A DNA stretch of 64,000 nt from CAMFTQ01 sp051881615 (GCA_051881615.1 JBJEQF010000016.1:74415-138414); one strand, 5' to 3'. Positions 16,840-26,226 are shown, counted from the first letter of the stretch. Notes: generated by a model not told the origin, from the sequence alone. Program-made: numbers and translations.

Positions 16840-17224
16840 AGCCGACCGACTTTTCTGATGATAATATCCGCACTGCCTTGGCTGACGTTTTAAGTGAAAT
16901 TGTCTGAACCTTAAAAAGCCTTTGAAGCGGTGAGGCAAAATGAGCGACTGCGATTATTCTGCTTTTTTGCATTACCGTTTTGCTTTTTAAAAAAACTCCT
17001 TTTTCTATTGTTACCTTGTTATCTGTAGTTCTGACATTCAGCTTTTTAAAATAAAGCGGAATATAGATAAAAAAGAAAAACACAAAAGCAACCGTCAGAA
17101 AAGCTACAGCAAAAAATAAAAATCTTTTGCAAAAGCACAGCAGTAAAACAAATACTAAGGCTGACAAAATTGCACATCTGATTTGCCACAGCAAAATAAA
17201 TTTTTTATCATCCGACATATCCAC
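16829..17224 (-). CDS. PH-domain membrane protein, YdbS-like
   Basis: 131 residues: two N-terminal membrane helices (about 10-55), then a bPH2-type soluble domain (YFKKLNVRTTDNKVTIEKGV, SRIIAVAHFASPLQRLFKVQTI). This is the arrangement of YdbS family proteins, which are usually encoded directly before a longer YdbT-like partner, as here. Coupled to that partner by an 11-base overlap. The function is not known; a membrane complex of the two is likely. Confidence 0.65.
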   Translation of the reverse strand: MDMSDDKKFILLWQIRCAILSALVFVLLLCFCKRFLFFAVAFLTVAFVFFFFIYIPLYFKKLNVRTTDNKVTIEKGVFLKSKTVMQKSRIIAVAHFASPLQRLFKVQTISLKTSAKAVRILSSEKSVGYEK

Positions 17225-17252
17225 ACCCCTACAAAATACAGGATTACCGCAC

Positions 17253-17281
17253 TTGACAACAAGGTTTATTTTTTGTAAAAT
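17253..17281 (+). promoter_or_regulatory. Promoter of ilvB
   Basis: TTGACA (17253-17258), 17-bp spacer, TAAAAT (17276-17281). The leader of about 90 bases is too short for a T-box, and no T-box sequence was seen. Confidence 0.75.
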
Positions 17282-17378
17282 AAGTCTAATTAGCCATAGG
17301 AAAATTCAGTAATTTAAAGCAACTGTTTTGATATATTTGGCAAAGAATTTTGTCGAAAAACGAAAGGAAGTAATTTTT

Positions 17379-19046
17379 ATGAAGCTTACAGGTGCAGATA
17401 TAATCTGTGAATGTCTGTTAGAACAGGGTGTAGACACCGTTTTCGGCTATCCGGGCGGTGCGGCGCTCAATACATATGACGCTCTTTACAAATATTCCGA
17501 CAGAATAAACCACGTTATGACAGCTCACGAGCAGGGTGCGGCACACGCCGCTGACGGCTACGCACGTGCAACAGGCAAGGTGGGCGTTGTATTTTCAACC
17601 TCGGGACCGGGAGCAACTAACCTTGTAACAGGTATTGCAACAGCAAACATCGACAGCATACCTGTTGTTGCAATCACAGGCAACGTTTCAAGAGATTTGC
17701 TCGGACGTGACAGCTTTCAGGAGGTCAACATTGTTGACACAGTAAAGCCGATTACAAAGGCAAGCTTTCTTATAGAAAAGCCTGAGGACTTAGCGCCGAC
17801 CTTGAGAAAAGCGTTTGAAATCGCTCAAACAGGCAGAAAGGGCGTAGTTCTTGTTGACGTGCCAAAGGATATTACGGCTACTCTGTGCGAATATGAAAAG
17901 GCTGCTCCCGTAGTGCCGAAAAATGATTTTGATGTAGCAGAGAATATAATTGAAGAAACGGTAAGACTTCTGACAGAGAGCAGAAAACCGTTTATCTATG
18001 CAGGCGGCGGTGTAATCAGCGCTGACGCATCAGACGAATTTGTAAAGTTTGCAGAGCTTCTTGACGCTCCCGTTTGCTCATCTTTAATGGGACTTGGCTG
18101 TATTCCTGCAAGTCACAGACTTTCATACGGCAACTTGGGTATGCACGGCAGCTACGAAACGGCACAGGCTACAGAAAATGCAGATTTAATAATCGCCTGC
18201 GGCGCAAGATTTTCTGACAGAGTAGCAGGCGACAGAGAAAAATTCGGCGAAAACGCAACAGTTATTCAGTTTGATATCGATAAAAACGAGATACACAAAA
18301 ACGTTAAGGTAAACAACTGGGTTCTGGGCGATATAAAAGAAACGCTCAAAGAGATTAACAGCCGACTTGCACAGCAGAATCATTCGCAGTGGCTCAGTCA
18401 GATAGATAAGTGGAAAAGCGAAGTGCCTGCAAAAACAGAAAGCAGTGACGGCTTTGTTACACCGTATGAGATTTTACAGGCTGTAAACAAAATCAAGTCA
18501 GACAGCGACATAGTTGCAACAGACGTAGGCCAGCACCAGATGTGGGTTGCACAGTATGCAAATATCGAACAGCCTCGCACACTGCTCACCTCGGGCGGTA
18601 TGGGTACTATGGGCTACGGTATGGGCGCAGCTATAGGCGGACAGCTTGCTAAGCCTGACGGCAGAACAATTCTTATAACGGGCGACGGCAGCTTCCATAT
18701 GAATTTAAACGAGCTTGTAACGCTTAAATCCTACAATCTGCCTGTTATGGTAGTTGTTATGAACAATACTGTTTTAGGTATGGTTCGCCAGTGGCAAAAG
18801 CTCTTCTACGGCGCAAGATTTTCACAGACAGACCCTCACAGAGCAACAGATTTTGTTGCGCTTGCCAATGCCTTCGGCATAGAGGGTATGAGAATTACAA
18901 AGCCAGACGAGGTTTATGACGTGCTGAAAAAGGCATACGACTTAAACGCTCCCGTTGTAGTTGACTGTGCAATAAGTCCCGACGAAAACGTACTGCCGAT
19001 GATTCCCCCCGGAAAGCCGGCAAGAGATATTGTGCTTGATATGTAA
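17379..19046 (+). CDS. ilvB: Acetolactate synthase, large (catalytic) subunit
   Basis: ThDP-dependent enzyme making acetolactate or acetohydroxybutyrate, the first common step of valine, leucine and isoleucine synthesis. About 555 residues. Motifs: GYPGGAALNTYDAL, HEQGAAHAADGYARATG with the catalytic Glu, SGPGATNLVTGIA, a central FAD-type domain (GNLGMHGSYETAQA), and the ThDP/Mg site GDGSFHMNLNELVTL with MVVVMNN. GAAAGGAAG selects the ATG at 17379. No ilvN follows; the regulatory subunit must be elsewhere. ilvD, a later step, is in this window at 39.1-40.8 kb but not in the same operon. Confidence 0.93.
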   Translation: MKLTGADIICECLLEQGVDTVFGYPGGAALNTYDALYKYSDRINHVMTAHEQGAAHAADGYARATGKVGVVFSTSGPGATNLVTGIATANIDSIPVVAITGNVSRDLLGRDSFQEVNIVDTVKPITKASFLIEKPEDLAPTLRKAFEIAQTGRKGVVLVDVPKDITATLCEYEKAAPVVPKNDFDVAENIIEETVRLLTESRKPFIYAGGGVISADASDEFVKFAELLDAPVCSSLMGLGCIPASHRLSYGNLGMHGSYETAQATENADLIIACGARFSDRVAGDREKFGENATVIQFDIDKNEIHKNVKVNNWVLGDIKETLKEINSRLAQQNHSQWLSQIDKWKSEVPAKTESSDGFVTPYEILQAVNKIKSDSDIVATDVGQHQMWVAQYANIEQPRTLLTSGGMGTMGYGMGAAIGGQLAKPDGRTILITGDGSFHMNLNELVTLKSYNLPVMVVVMNNTVLGMVRQWQKLFYGARFSQTDPHRATDFVALANAFGIEGMRITKPDEVYDVLKKAYDLNAPVVVDCAISPDENVLPMIPPGKPARDIVLDM

Positions 19047-19083
19047 TTGTAAAAATGGGTTTGTCAAAATAATCGGCGGAATA

Positions 19084-19155
19084 TGCAGGCTTTCTTGTGT
19101 AAAGCCGCCGTAATTATTCATTATTCATTCTTCATCATTCATTATTCATTAAATT
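19084..19155. repeat. Partial copy of the interspersed MITE-like element (copy C)
   Basis: GCAGGCTTTCTTGTGTAAAG followed by a CATT/ATTCATT-rich tail (19111-19152). Both parts, in the same order, are found in copy A (23589-23765). The other terminal arm is missing. Confidence 0.55.
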
Positions 19156-19193
19156 AAGTATTACACAATATTTTTAATTAAAATAAAAAACAG

Positions 19194-19215
19194 GGCGGTG
19201 CTGTGCGGCACCGCC
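19194..19215 (-). terminator. Intrinsic terminator of the second LRR/dockerin gene
   Basis: GGCGGTGC / GCACCGCC stem with a 6-base loop. On the minus strand it is followed by CTGTTTTTTATTTT. It can also stop ilvB readthrough weakly. Confidence 0.75.
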
Positions 19216-19230
19216 TTTAGTTCTAAATAC

Positions 19231-21522
19231 TTATTTTTCTGCCAGATACATCTGAATTGCCGTTGCGTCTTTTATGTTGACCTCGCCGTCAGAATTTACA
19301 TCGGCTGATTTACACTGCTCTTCTGTAAGTGTAACAAGTGATGCAACAGACTTTTGTATTACCGTAACATCATTTATATTGATTTTACCGTCACCGTTGA
19401 CGTCGCCCAAAGCATCAGTTGCAGGCTTTTCTGCCGTATCGATAAATATAAATCCGTTGCTGTTTGCATATTTTTCAGCCGCTGTGCCTGAGGTTCCCCT
19501 GATTGTAAAGCCGTCAATCCTCCTTCGTGAAGGGAATTTTGTATACCCAAATGCAAGATCACCGATAGCAGTAACACTGTCGGGGATTGTTACTCTTTTA
19601 AGGCTTTCACACTCGTCAAAGGCATAACTGCCGATTTGTTCAACTCCCTCGGGAATTGTAACGTCCGACAGCCTTTGGCAATCAGAGAACGCATATCTGT
19701 CGATTACCGTAACGGCAGAGGGGATTTTTATACTTTCAAGACTTTTGCAGCCTGAAAACGCAAATCCGCCAATGTCTGTAACACCGTCGCCCATTTCCAC
19801 ATTCTTTAGACTTTCACAGACACAAAATGCTCCATAGCTGATTTTTGTTACGCCGTTGGGGAGCTTTATGCTTTCAAGACTTTTGCAGTCGCAAAACGCA
19901 CTTTCGCCAATATCTGTAACGCTGTCGGGGATTTTAATGCGTGAAAGACTTCGACACCTAAAAAATGCATAGTCGCCAATCTTTTTAACGCCGTCAGGGA
20001 TAACTGCGTCTGTAAGTTTTATACATCCGTAAAATACGCCATCGGCGATATTTGTAATCTGCTTTGGCATTGTAACAGCCTCAAGGCTTATACAGTTTTC
20101 AAACGCAAGGCTGCCGATGCTTATAACGCTGTCAGGGATTGTTATGCTTTTAAGGCTTTCACACTCTTCAAAGGCATATCTGCCTACTACCGTAACGGCA
20201 GAAGGGATTATTATTCTTTCAAGGCTTTTGCAGCCTGAAAACGCATATTCGCCAATTACTGTAACACCGTCGCCCATTTCCACATTCTTTAGATCTTCAC
20301 AGTCACCAAATGTTCCGTCGCTGATTTTTGTTACGCCGTTGGGGAGCTTTATGCTTTCTAAACTTTTGCAACTGCAAAACGCACTTTCGCCAATATCTGT
20401 AACACTGTCGGGGATTTTAATGCGTGAAAGACTGCTACACCAAAAAAATGCATAGTCGCCAATCTTTTTAACGCCGTCAGGGATAACTGCGTCTGTAAGT
20501 TTTATACATCCGGAAAATGCACCATATGCGATATTTGTAATATACTTTGGCATTGTAACAGCCTTAAGGTTTATACAGTTTTCAAATGCAAGGTAGCCGA
20601 TGCTTGTAACGCTGTCGGGTATGTTTATGCTTTCGAGGTTTTCGCAGTTTGAAAATGCAAACCTACCAATGCTTACGGCGCTGTCGGGAATTACAACGCT
20701 AACAAGCGTTTTGCAATCTGCAAAGGCTAACTCAACAATGCTCTTGGTACCGTCCTTAATTGTTATCTCTGAATTCTCAGGCATTTCCCCCTTGTATTTG
20801 TAAGCAAACCCTCCGGCATAAACTACACCGTCAGGCTGATTGTTATACCACTTCGTATTGTAAAAAGCGGCACCGTCGATACGTGTAACGCTGTCGGGTA
20901 TGTTTATGCTTTCGAGATTTTCGCAGTCTGAAAACGCAGCCGTACCAATGCTTACAACGCTGTCGGGGATTTCTACGCTTACAAGATTTTTGCAGTCATC
21001 AAAAGCACAGTCGCCAATCTCTGTAATGCCGTTAGGGATAGAATATGATGCGTATGCCTTAGGAAGCATTACGATTGTATCCTTTTGCTTGTTAAAAAGC
21101 ACGCCGCCCTCTGAAGTATAATTATCGTTATTGATTACATTTATGCTTTTAAGATTTGAACATCCTTTAAAAGCATATTCATCTACACTTGTAACGCTGT
21201 CGGGGATTGTTACGCTCGTAAGTTCTGTGTGACCGAAAAAAGCAAAACTACTGATCATTTTAACCGTTTTGCCGTCAAGCTCTGACGGAATTGTAAGCTC
21301 AGCCGCATTTCCTGTGTAGCCTATGATTTCTATAGTACCGTCCTTAAGTATTTGATAAAGAAAGTCGCCGCTCGAAAAAGGTTCTCCTCTGGAACCCGTC
21401 TGTGCACTGCCAAAATTTGATACCTCATTTGCCGAGGCTGTCAGCGGCACCGATACCGCCGTGCTTAACAGCATAAGTGCAGAAAGTAAAACTGAAGCTA
21501 AGCGTTTTGATTTTATCATCAT
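19231..21522 (-). CDS. Secreted BspA-type leucine-rich repeat protein with dockerin
   Basis: About 763 residues. Signal peptide (1-32, ending TASANE); about 25 LRR_5 repeats of 23 residues, pattern SLxxIxIPDSVTxIGxxAFxxC; and a C-terminal dockerin (GDVNGDGKININDVTVIQK, DVNSDGEVNIKDATAIQM). No carbohydrate-binding module is seen, unlike the LRR protein at 7.3 kb. Seven repeats (161 residues) are duplicated almost exactly. The start at 21522 (ATG ATG) is supported by AAGGAGAGG 5 bases before it; an upstream ATG at 21540 would overlap that ribosome binding site. Likely an adhesive or structural component attached through dockerin-cohesin contact. Confidence 0.85.
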   Translation of the reverse strand: MMIKSKRLASVLLSALMLLSTAVSVPLTASANEVSNFGSAQTGSRGEPFSSGDFLYQILKDGTIEIIGYTGNAAELTIPSELDGKTVKMISSFAFFGHTELTSVTIPDSVTSVDEYAFKGCSNLKSINVINNDNYTSEGGVLFNKQKDTIVMLPKAYASYSIPNGITEIGDCAFDDCKNLVSVEIPDSVVSIGTAAFSDCENLESINIPDSVTRIDGAAFYNTKWYNNQPDGVVYAGGFAYKYKGEMPENSEITIKDGTKSIVELAFADCKTLVSVVIPDSAVSIGRFAFSNCENLESINIPDSVTSIGYLAFENCINLKAVTMPKYITNIAYGAFSGCIKLTDAVIPDGVKKIGDYAFFWCSSLSRIKIPDSVTDIGESAFCSCKSLESIKLPNGVTKISDGTFGDCEDLKNVEMGDGVTVIGEYAFSGCKSLERIIIPSAVTVVGRYAFEECESLKSITIPDSVISIGSLAFENCISLEAVTMPKQITNIADGVFYGCIKLTDAVIPDGVKKIGDYAFFRCRSLSRIKIPDSVTDIGESAFCDCKSLESIKLPNGVTKISYGAFCVCESLKNVEMGDGVTDIGGFAFSGCKSLESIKIPSAVTVIDRYAFSDCQRLSDVTIPEGVEQIGSYAFDECESLKRVTIPDSVTAIGDLAFGYTKFPSRRRIDGFTIRGTSGTAAEKYANSNGFIFIDTAEKPATDALGDVNGDGKININDVTVIQKSVASLVTLTEEQCKSADVNSDGEVNIKDATAIQMYLAEK
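19600..20560 (-). repeat. Internal 483-bp duplication in the LRR gene
   Basis: The TTTGGCATTGTAACAGCC landmark at 20063 recurs at 20546, an offset of 483 bases or exactly 7 x 23 codons. The flanking sequence matches through the repeat units, with point differences. Confidence 0.75.
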
Positions 21523-21620
21523 ATCAACCTCTCCTTGCATTTAATGAGTATTTTTACGCTTTCACCATATATACAACTCAGCCTGTCAAAATTTTACACC
21601 TGCTGAAAATTTTTTAAAAA

Positions 21621-21653
21621 ACACCCGAACTGCACAGTATGCCGTTCGGGTGT
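21621..21653 (-). terminator. Intrinsic terminator of lepA
   Basis: ACACCCGAAC / GTTCGGGTGT stem with a 13-base loop. T-run follows on the minus strand. Confidence 0.8.
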
Positions 21654-21668
21654 CTGATATCTTCTGTT

Positions 21669-23480
21669 TTAGTCTGTATCAAGCTTAAGCACCGCCATAA
21701 ACGCCTCCTGCGGTACTTCAACAGTGCCGAGCTGGCGCATACGCTTTTTGCCCTCCTTTTGCTTTTCAAGGAGCTTTTTCTTTCGTGTAATATCGCCGCC
21801 GTAGCACTTTGCAAGAACGTCCTTGCGCATAGCCTTTACCGTTTCTCTTGCGATTATCTTACCGCCGATACAAGCCTGAATAGGAACCTCAAAAAGCTGG
21901 CGCGGGATTTTCTCTTTCAGCTTTTCTGCCATTTTTCTTGCTCTGCCGTAAGCCTTGTCTGCGTGAATGATAAACGACAGTGCGTCAACAACGTCACCGT
22001 TTAGCATTATATCAAGCTTTACGAGCTTGCTCTCGGCGTAGTCCTTAAGCTCATAGTCAAAGGACGCATAGCCCCTTGTGCGTGATTTGAGCGTGTCAAA
22101 GAAATCGTAGATAATCTCTGCAAGCGGAAGCTCGTAGTGAATATCAACTCTGTCAGAGTCGATGTACTCCATTCCGATAAACACTCCTCGCCTGTCCTGA
22201 CAAAGCTCCATAATGTTGCCTACATATTCGGACGGAGCGAAAATGTGCGCATTCGTCATAGGCTCCTCTGCCTTTGCGATAAGAGCCGGATCGGGGTAGC
22301 TTGTGGGGTTGTCTATCATCTCGACAGTGCCGTCAGTCTTTGTGATTCTGTAGCTAACGCTCGGCGCAGTCGTGATAAGGTCAAGGTTATATTCTCTTTC
22401 AAGTCGCTCCTGAATAATTTCCATATGCAAAAGTCCTAAAAATCCGCATCTGTAGCCAAAGCCTAAAGCAACAGACGTTTCAGGCTCATAGGAAAGCGAA
22501 GCGTCATTTAATTTGAGCTTATCGAGCGCATCACGCAAATCGCCGTACTTTGCGCCGTCAACAGGATAAATACCGCAGAACACCATCGGCTGTGCCTCTC
22601 GGTAGCCCGGCAGCGGCTCGGGCGCAGGATTTTTTGTAAGCGTTACGGTGTCGCCCACCTGAGCGTCAGACAGCGACTTGATAGAGGCGGCTATATAGCC
22701 TACCTCGCCTGCGTACAGACCGTCACAGGGGTCAAGGCTTGTCGCACGAAGATAGCCGCACTCGACAACAGAGAAAACAGAGCCTGTAGCCATAAGCCTG
22801 AACTCGTCGCCGGGGTGAATCTGTCCGTCCTTTACTCTTACGTATATGATAACTCCCTTGTAGGAGTCGTAGTAGCTGTCAAAAATAAGCGCACGAAGCG
22901 GAGCGTTTATATCGCCTGTCGGGGCGGGAATATCTGTTACAACCTTTTCAAGAACACTGCGGATATTCACGCCCGTTTTTGCCGAAACTCTCGGTGCGTC
23001 CTGTGCAGGAATACCGATTATGTCCTCAATTTCATTGATAACCCTGTCGGGGTCGGCAGACGGTAAATCAATCTTGTTGACAACAGGCACTACCTCAAGA
23101 CCGCCGTCAACGGCAAGGTATGTGTTTGCAAGCGTCTGCGCTTCTATTCCCTGACTTGCGTCAACAACGAGGATTGCACCCTCGCAGGCGGCAAGGCTTC
23201 TTGACACCTCATAGTTAAAGTCAACGTGTCCCGGTGTGTCAATAAGGTTAAACAGGTATGTTTCGCCGTCATCTGCCTTGTACTCAAGCGTTACTGCGTG
23301 TGCCTTGATTGTAATGCCACGCTCACGCTCAAGCTCCATATCGTCAAGCAGCTGATCCTCCATATCCCTTTTTGCAACAGACTCCGTCTGCTCTAATATT
23401 CTGTCGGCAAGCGTTGATTTACCGTGGTCTATGTGAGCAATTATGCTGAAATTTCTGATTTTATCTTGCGGAAAAATCAT
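21669..23480 (-). CDS. lepA: Translation elongation factor 4 (LepA)
   Basis: Ribosome-dependent GTPase, about 603 residues. G motifs are intact: AHIDHGKSTLADR (P-loop), DTPGHVDF with the catalytic His, and NKIDLP. The LepA-specific C-terminal domain is present (YGGDITRKKKLLEKQKEGKKRM). The start at 23480 has GGAGGTG 7 bases upstream; an extension to 23549 lacks such a site. Single-gene unit with its own terminator. A housekeeping gene with no unusual feature. Confidence 0.96.
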   Translation of the reverse strand: MIFPQDKIRNFSIIAHIDHGKSTLADRILEQTESVAKRDMEDQLLDDMELERERGITIKAHAVTLEYKADDGETYLFNLIDTPGHVDFNYEVSRSLAACEGAILVVDASQGIEAQTLANTYLAVDGGLEVVPVVNKIDLPSADPDRVINEIEDIIGIPAQDAPRVSAKTGVNIRSVLEKVVTDIPAPTGDINAPLRALIFDSYYDSYKGVIIYVRVKDGQIHPGDEFRLMATGSVFSVVECGYLRATSLDPCDGLYAGEVGYIAASIKSLSDAQVGDTVTLTKNPAPEPLPGYREAQPMVFCGIYPVDGAKYGDLRDALDKLKLNDASLSYEPETSVALGFGYRCGFLGLLHMEIIQERLEREYNLDLITTAPSVSYRITKTDGTVEMIDNPTSYPDPALIAKAEEPMTNAHIFAPSEYVGNIMELCQDRRGVFIGMEYIDSDRVDIHYELPLAEIIYDFFDTLKSRTRGYASFDYELKDYAESKLVKLDIMLNGDVVDALSFIIHADKAYGRARKMAEKLKEKIPRQLFEVPIQACIGGKIIARETVKAMRKDVLAKCYGGDITRKKKLLEKQKEGKKRMRQLGTVEVPQEAFMAVLKLDTD

Positions 23481-23588
23481 TTTATGCACCTCCGCTGTGT
23501 ATTTTTGTAATATCACTGCTATTGTACCATAAAATTTTATATCAATCAAATATTTTTTGCAGGTTCTAATGCAAATGTTGGGGTATCC

Positions 23589-23765
23589 GTAGGCTCCCTT
23601 GTGTAAAAGGTGAGGCTTTTATGTGCTGTATTATATTTTTGTTTTCTTGATTAAATTCATCTTTATCGCCATAATTATTCATTTTTCATCATTCATCATT
23701 CATTATTCATTTAAAGAAATTTTCCACAAAAAGCCTCACTTTACACAGTGGAGGCTTTCTGTATC
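23589..23765. repeat. MITE-like interspersed element, copy A
   Basis: 177 bases with imperfect terminal inverted repeats of about 32 bases (left GTAGGCTCCCTTGTGTAAA; right arm, reversed, GATACAGAAAGCCTCCACTG). The right 25 bases are identical to the left end of copy B at 54023. The middle carries the ATTCATT-rich stretch (23671-23713) also found in copy C. No ORF inside. Confidence 0.7.
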
Positions 23766-23819
23766 GGCAAAATTAATTTATACACAACATATGAAATAGA
23801 ACATTTTTGTAAAACAAAA

Positions 23820-23841
23820 AAGCAAGGCAAATGCCCTGCTT
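23820..23841 (-). terminator. Intrinsic terminator of rpsT
   Basis: AAGCAAGGCA / TGCCCTGCTT stem (one mismatch). On the minus strand it runs into TTTTTTGTTTT. Confidence 0.75.
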
Positions 23842-23872
23842 TTAAGGTTTTAGCTAAAATCTTAAATTTTAA

Positions 23873-24133
23873 TTACGCAGAAGCGTTAAGTCTTTTTGCA
23901 AGTGCAGATTTGCTTCTTGCAGCTGTGTTCTTGTGCATAATGCCCTTAGCTGCTGCTTGATCTATCTTCTTCATAGCAAGACTAACTGCCTCAGCCTTGT
24001 TAGCTGCATTGGTATCAATAGCGATGTACGCTTTCTTTACAGTAGTTCTTAAGTTAGATTTGATAGCCTTGTTCTGTGCAGTTTTAGTAGCAATAACCTT
24101 AACACGCTTTTTAGCTGACTTAATGTTTGGCAT
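23873..24133 (-). CDS. rpsT: 30S ribosomal protein S20
   Basis: 86 residues, Lys/Ala-rich, with the family start MPNIKSAKKRVKV and helical core RTTVKKAYIAI, then IMHKNTAARSKSALAKRL. AGGAGGTGGGACA lies just before the ATG at 24133; the six extra codons upstream are the ribosome binding site itself. Binds 16S rRNA in the small subunit. Monocistronic with its own terminator. Confidence 0.96.
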   Translation of the reverse strand: MPNIKSAKKRVKVIATKTAQNKAIKSNLRTTVKKAYIAIDTNAANKAEAVSLAMKKIDQAAAKGIMHKNTAARSKSALAKRLNASA

Positions 24134-24302
24134 TGTCCCACCTCCTAACAATTGATATAGTCACGTGCATATTATAATAACATTTTTAAGGCAGTAAATC
24201 AAGTACTTCGAGTAATTTTTTGTATTTTTTTCATTTTTTACATAAATTCAAAGCTTAAATGCGATATAATTTAATACAATTACTAATATGTCATAATTTT
24301 CA

Positions 24303-24331
24303 TTGATAAAACTGCATACTTATGGTAAAAT
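24303..24331 (+). promoter_or_regulatory. Promoter of mntP
   Basis: TTGATA (24303-24308), 17-bp spacer, TAAAAT (24326-24331). The short leader leaves no room for a manganese (yybP-ykoY) riboswitch. Confidence 0.65.
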
Positions 24332-24362
24332 AAATGCAATAATTTAAAGTGTGAGGATTGCT

Positions 24363-24932
24363 ATGGGTTTTGCTGAGCTTTTGCTTTTAAGCGTAGGACT
24401 TGCCATGGACGCCTTTGCCGTTTCTGTGTGCAAGGGTCTGAATATGAAAAAAATAAACTACCGCCACGGCTTTATTATAGCGCTTTTCTTCGGCATATTT
24501 CAGGCAGGTATGCCCGTTATAGGCTGGCTGCTCGGTGTGCAGTTTCAGCAGTATATCAACGAGTTTGACCATTGGATAGCCTTTGTTCTCTTAGGCTTTA
24601 TCGGCGGCAAGATGATTTACGAATCAATAAAGGGTGACGGTGATGAGGGTGCTTCCTCTGACGGCTCGCTTGACATAAAGGAGCTTCTTGTGCTGTCGGT
24701 GGCAACGAGCATTGACGCACTTGCTGTAGGCGTGACCTTTGCGTTTTTAGATGTGAATATATGGCTGTCTGTGTCGTGTATCGGCATTATTACGCTTTTG
24801 CTGTCGTTTATCGGCATTATAATAGGCAACAACTTCGGCGCAAAATACAAAAGCCGTGCAGAGCTTGCAGGCGGAATTATACTTGTGCTTATCGGTGTAA
24901 AAATCCTTGTTGAGCATTTAATCAGCGGTTAA
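24363..24932 (+). CDS. mntP: Manganese efflux pump MntP
   Basis: 189 residues, six membrane helices in two repeated halves. The conserved acidic motifs LAMDAFAVSVCKG (helix 1) and ATSIDALAVG (helix 4) line the putative transport path. Family members export Mn2+ to prevent toxicity. The GTG at 24351 is part of the GTGAGG ribosome binding site; ATG at 24363 is the start. The stop overlaps the convergent next gene by 4 bases. Confidence 0.9.
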   Translation: MGFAELLLLSVGLAMDAFAVSVCKGLNMKKINYRHGFIIALFFGIFQAGMPVIGWLLGVQFQQYINEFDHWIAFVLLGFIGGKMIYESIKGDGDEGASSDGSLDIKELLVLSVATSIDALAVGVTFAFLDVNIWLSVSCIGIITLLLSFIGIIIGNNFGAKYKSRAELAGGIILVLIGVKILVEHLISG

Positions 24933-25372
24933 AAGTGCATTTCAAAATAGTACCATTTATCCGCAATTTTTTCTGTATATTCCCAATTATCGCCGCCGCT
25001 TTCATTCCATTTCCAGCCGTTTTCATATTCGGTAAAAACAACGTCTGTTCCCTGAAAACCAAGCGGCTTATCATCAGGCGAATAATAAAAGCCTGAGTAT
25101 TCAGAGGACGAGCCGATACCGCCCTTGTTTACAATAAATTCAACCATATCTGATGTCTGCCAATAATTTATTTCGCAATTTTTAAAGGATATATCGTCAA
25201 CCTTTTTATTTTCAATAATCTTTTCTGCGATTTCCTCTAAATATACGCTGTTTTCCTGCACCGTTTTTGTTATTGACTGTTTGGTGCTGTTATTCTGTGA
25301 AAATAAAAAAACAGCCAAAAACAACACCACAGCAAACGAACAGGCGGCAATCAGGTAACGTGACAGCTTTTT
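24929..25372 (-). CDS. Membrane-anchored hypothetical protein
   Basis: 147 residues with one N-terminal membrane helix (about 7-26), then a hydrophilic extracellular part rich in Tyr, Trp and acidic residues (NCEINYWQTSDMV, FYYSPDDKPLGFQG, NWEYTEKIADKWYY). No lipobox Cys or known domain is recognised. AGGAGGG precedes the ATG at 25372. It may be a small secreted immunity- or stress-type protein, but this is only a guess and no function is assigned. Confidence 0.7.
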   Translation of the reverse strand, partial: KKLSRYLIAACSFAVVLFLAVFLFSQNNSTKQSITKTVQENSVYLEEIAEKIIENKKVDDISFKNCEINYWQTSDMVEFIVNKGGIGSSSEYSGFYYSPDDKPLGFQGTDVVFTEYENGWKWNESGGDNWEYTEKIADKWYYFEMHF

Positions 25373-25558
25373 CATAGTCCCTCCTGTATAGATAACCAAA
25401 TACTTGAATTTCGACATTTTATTCTGTAATTATTATAAGTCATATATTTTTATTTTCAAGCTCAAACTGAAATACAGTCCGAATTTTGCATTATTTTATT
25501 CTGCTTATTGTCGCTTAAAATGAGTTTAAATAAAAATCCCGTTAAACGAATGAAAGCA

Positions 25559-25586
25559 TTGACAATCACCCTTAAAATTATATAAT
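25559..25586 (+). promoter_or_regulatory. Promoter of the two small membrane-protein genes
   Basis: TTGACA (25559-25564), 16-bp spacer, TATAAT (25581-25586). Confidence 0.75.
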
Positions 25587-25620
25587 TATACCATACCCCT
25601 ATTTTAAAGGAGGAAACAAA

Positions 25621-25917
25621 ATGATTCTTGCAATTTTATCATCTTTAATCTGCTTTATAGCGGCTGTTATAATGTTCACACCGTATTTTCGCAAGGTTAC
25701 GCTTCTACGTCCCTGCGCAGTTTATTTTATTTTTCAGGGTTGCTGGCAGCTTGTGGCTTACCTTGTTTCACAGCTTTCACCCGGTAATGAAATAATGCTT
25801 TACATCAGCTTTATTGCAACAATAGTCCTTTTGCTTTACTACATTTTCATTTTGCTTATGACGTCACGCAAGTCAAAACACAAAAAGAAAAAACAGCAAA
25901 ACGGCGAGGAGTACTGA
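25621..25917 (+). CDS. Small membrane protein, three helices
   Basis: 98 residues with three predicted membrane helices (about 3-19, 33-51, 60-82) and a basic Lys-rich tail (SRKSKHKKKKQQ). AAAGGAGG lies before the ATG. No family recognised. The next gene starts 3 bases after its stop and encodes a protein of similar size and topology, so the two may form a complex. Confidence 0.7.
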   Translation: MILAILSSLICFIAAVIMFTPYFRKVTLLRPCAVYFIFQGCWQLVAYLVSQLSPGNEIMLYISFIATIVLLLYYIFILLMTSRKSKHKKKKQQNGEEY

Positions 25918-25920
25918 TGT

Positions 25921-26184
25921 ATGGAAAATTTTACACAATACCTCTTTGTGCTTTTGTGGGCGTTTATGGCTGTTTACCTGTTTGTGCAGGGGTTAAAGGT
26001 AAATAAAATCTGCTTTGTTTACAGCGTGTTCTTTTTGTTTATGACTGGCTGGTACCTTGCAGATATAATCTACACCGACATAGATATGATGCACGGCAGC
26101 TTAGGCTGGGTGTTCAGAGGAATTGTCGGAGCTGTTCTGCTATTTACAATAATAGTTGCCGTAGTCAAGCGGAGGAAAAAATAA
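25921..26184 (+). CDS. Small membrane protein, three helices
   Basis: 87 residues, three predicted membrane helices (about 6-22, 31-48, 64-82) and a basic RRKK end. GGCGAGGAG at the end of the upstream gene provides the ribosome binding site. Second gene of a two-gene operon. Function unknown. Confidence 0.7.
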   Translation: MENFTQYLFVLLWAFMAVYLFVQGLKVNKICFVYSVFFLFMTGWYLADIIYTDIDMMHGSLGWVFRGIVGAVLLFTIIVAVVKRRKK

Positions 26185-26201
26185 AAAATCTTAATAAAAA
26201 G

Positions 26202-26226
26202 CTCCCGACATTTATTCTGTCGGGAG
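26202..26226. terminator. Bidirectional intrinsic terminator
   Basis: CTCCCGACA / TGTCGGGAG stem, 7-base loop, T-rich tails on both strands. It ends the small-membrane-protein operon and the toxin/PPOX operon. Confidence 0.85.

Noticed and set aside
17282..17378. T-box leader for ilvB
   Set aside because: Only about 90 bases lie between promoter and start, and no T-box motif or antiterminator stem was found.
24170..24362. Manganese (yybP-ykoY) riboswitch before mntP
   Set aside because: The predicted start site leaves too little leader, and the conserved riboswitch core is not visible.
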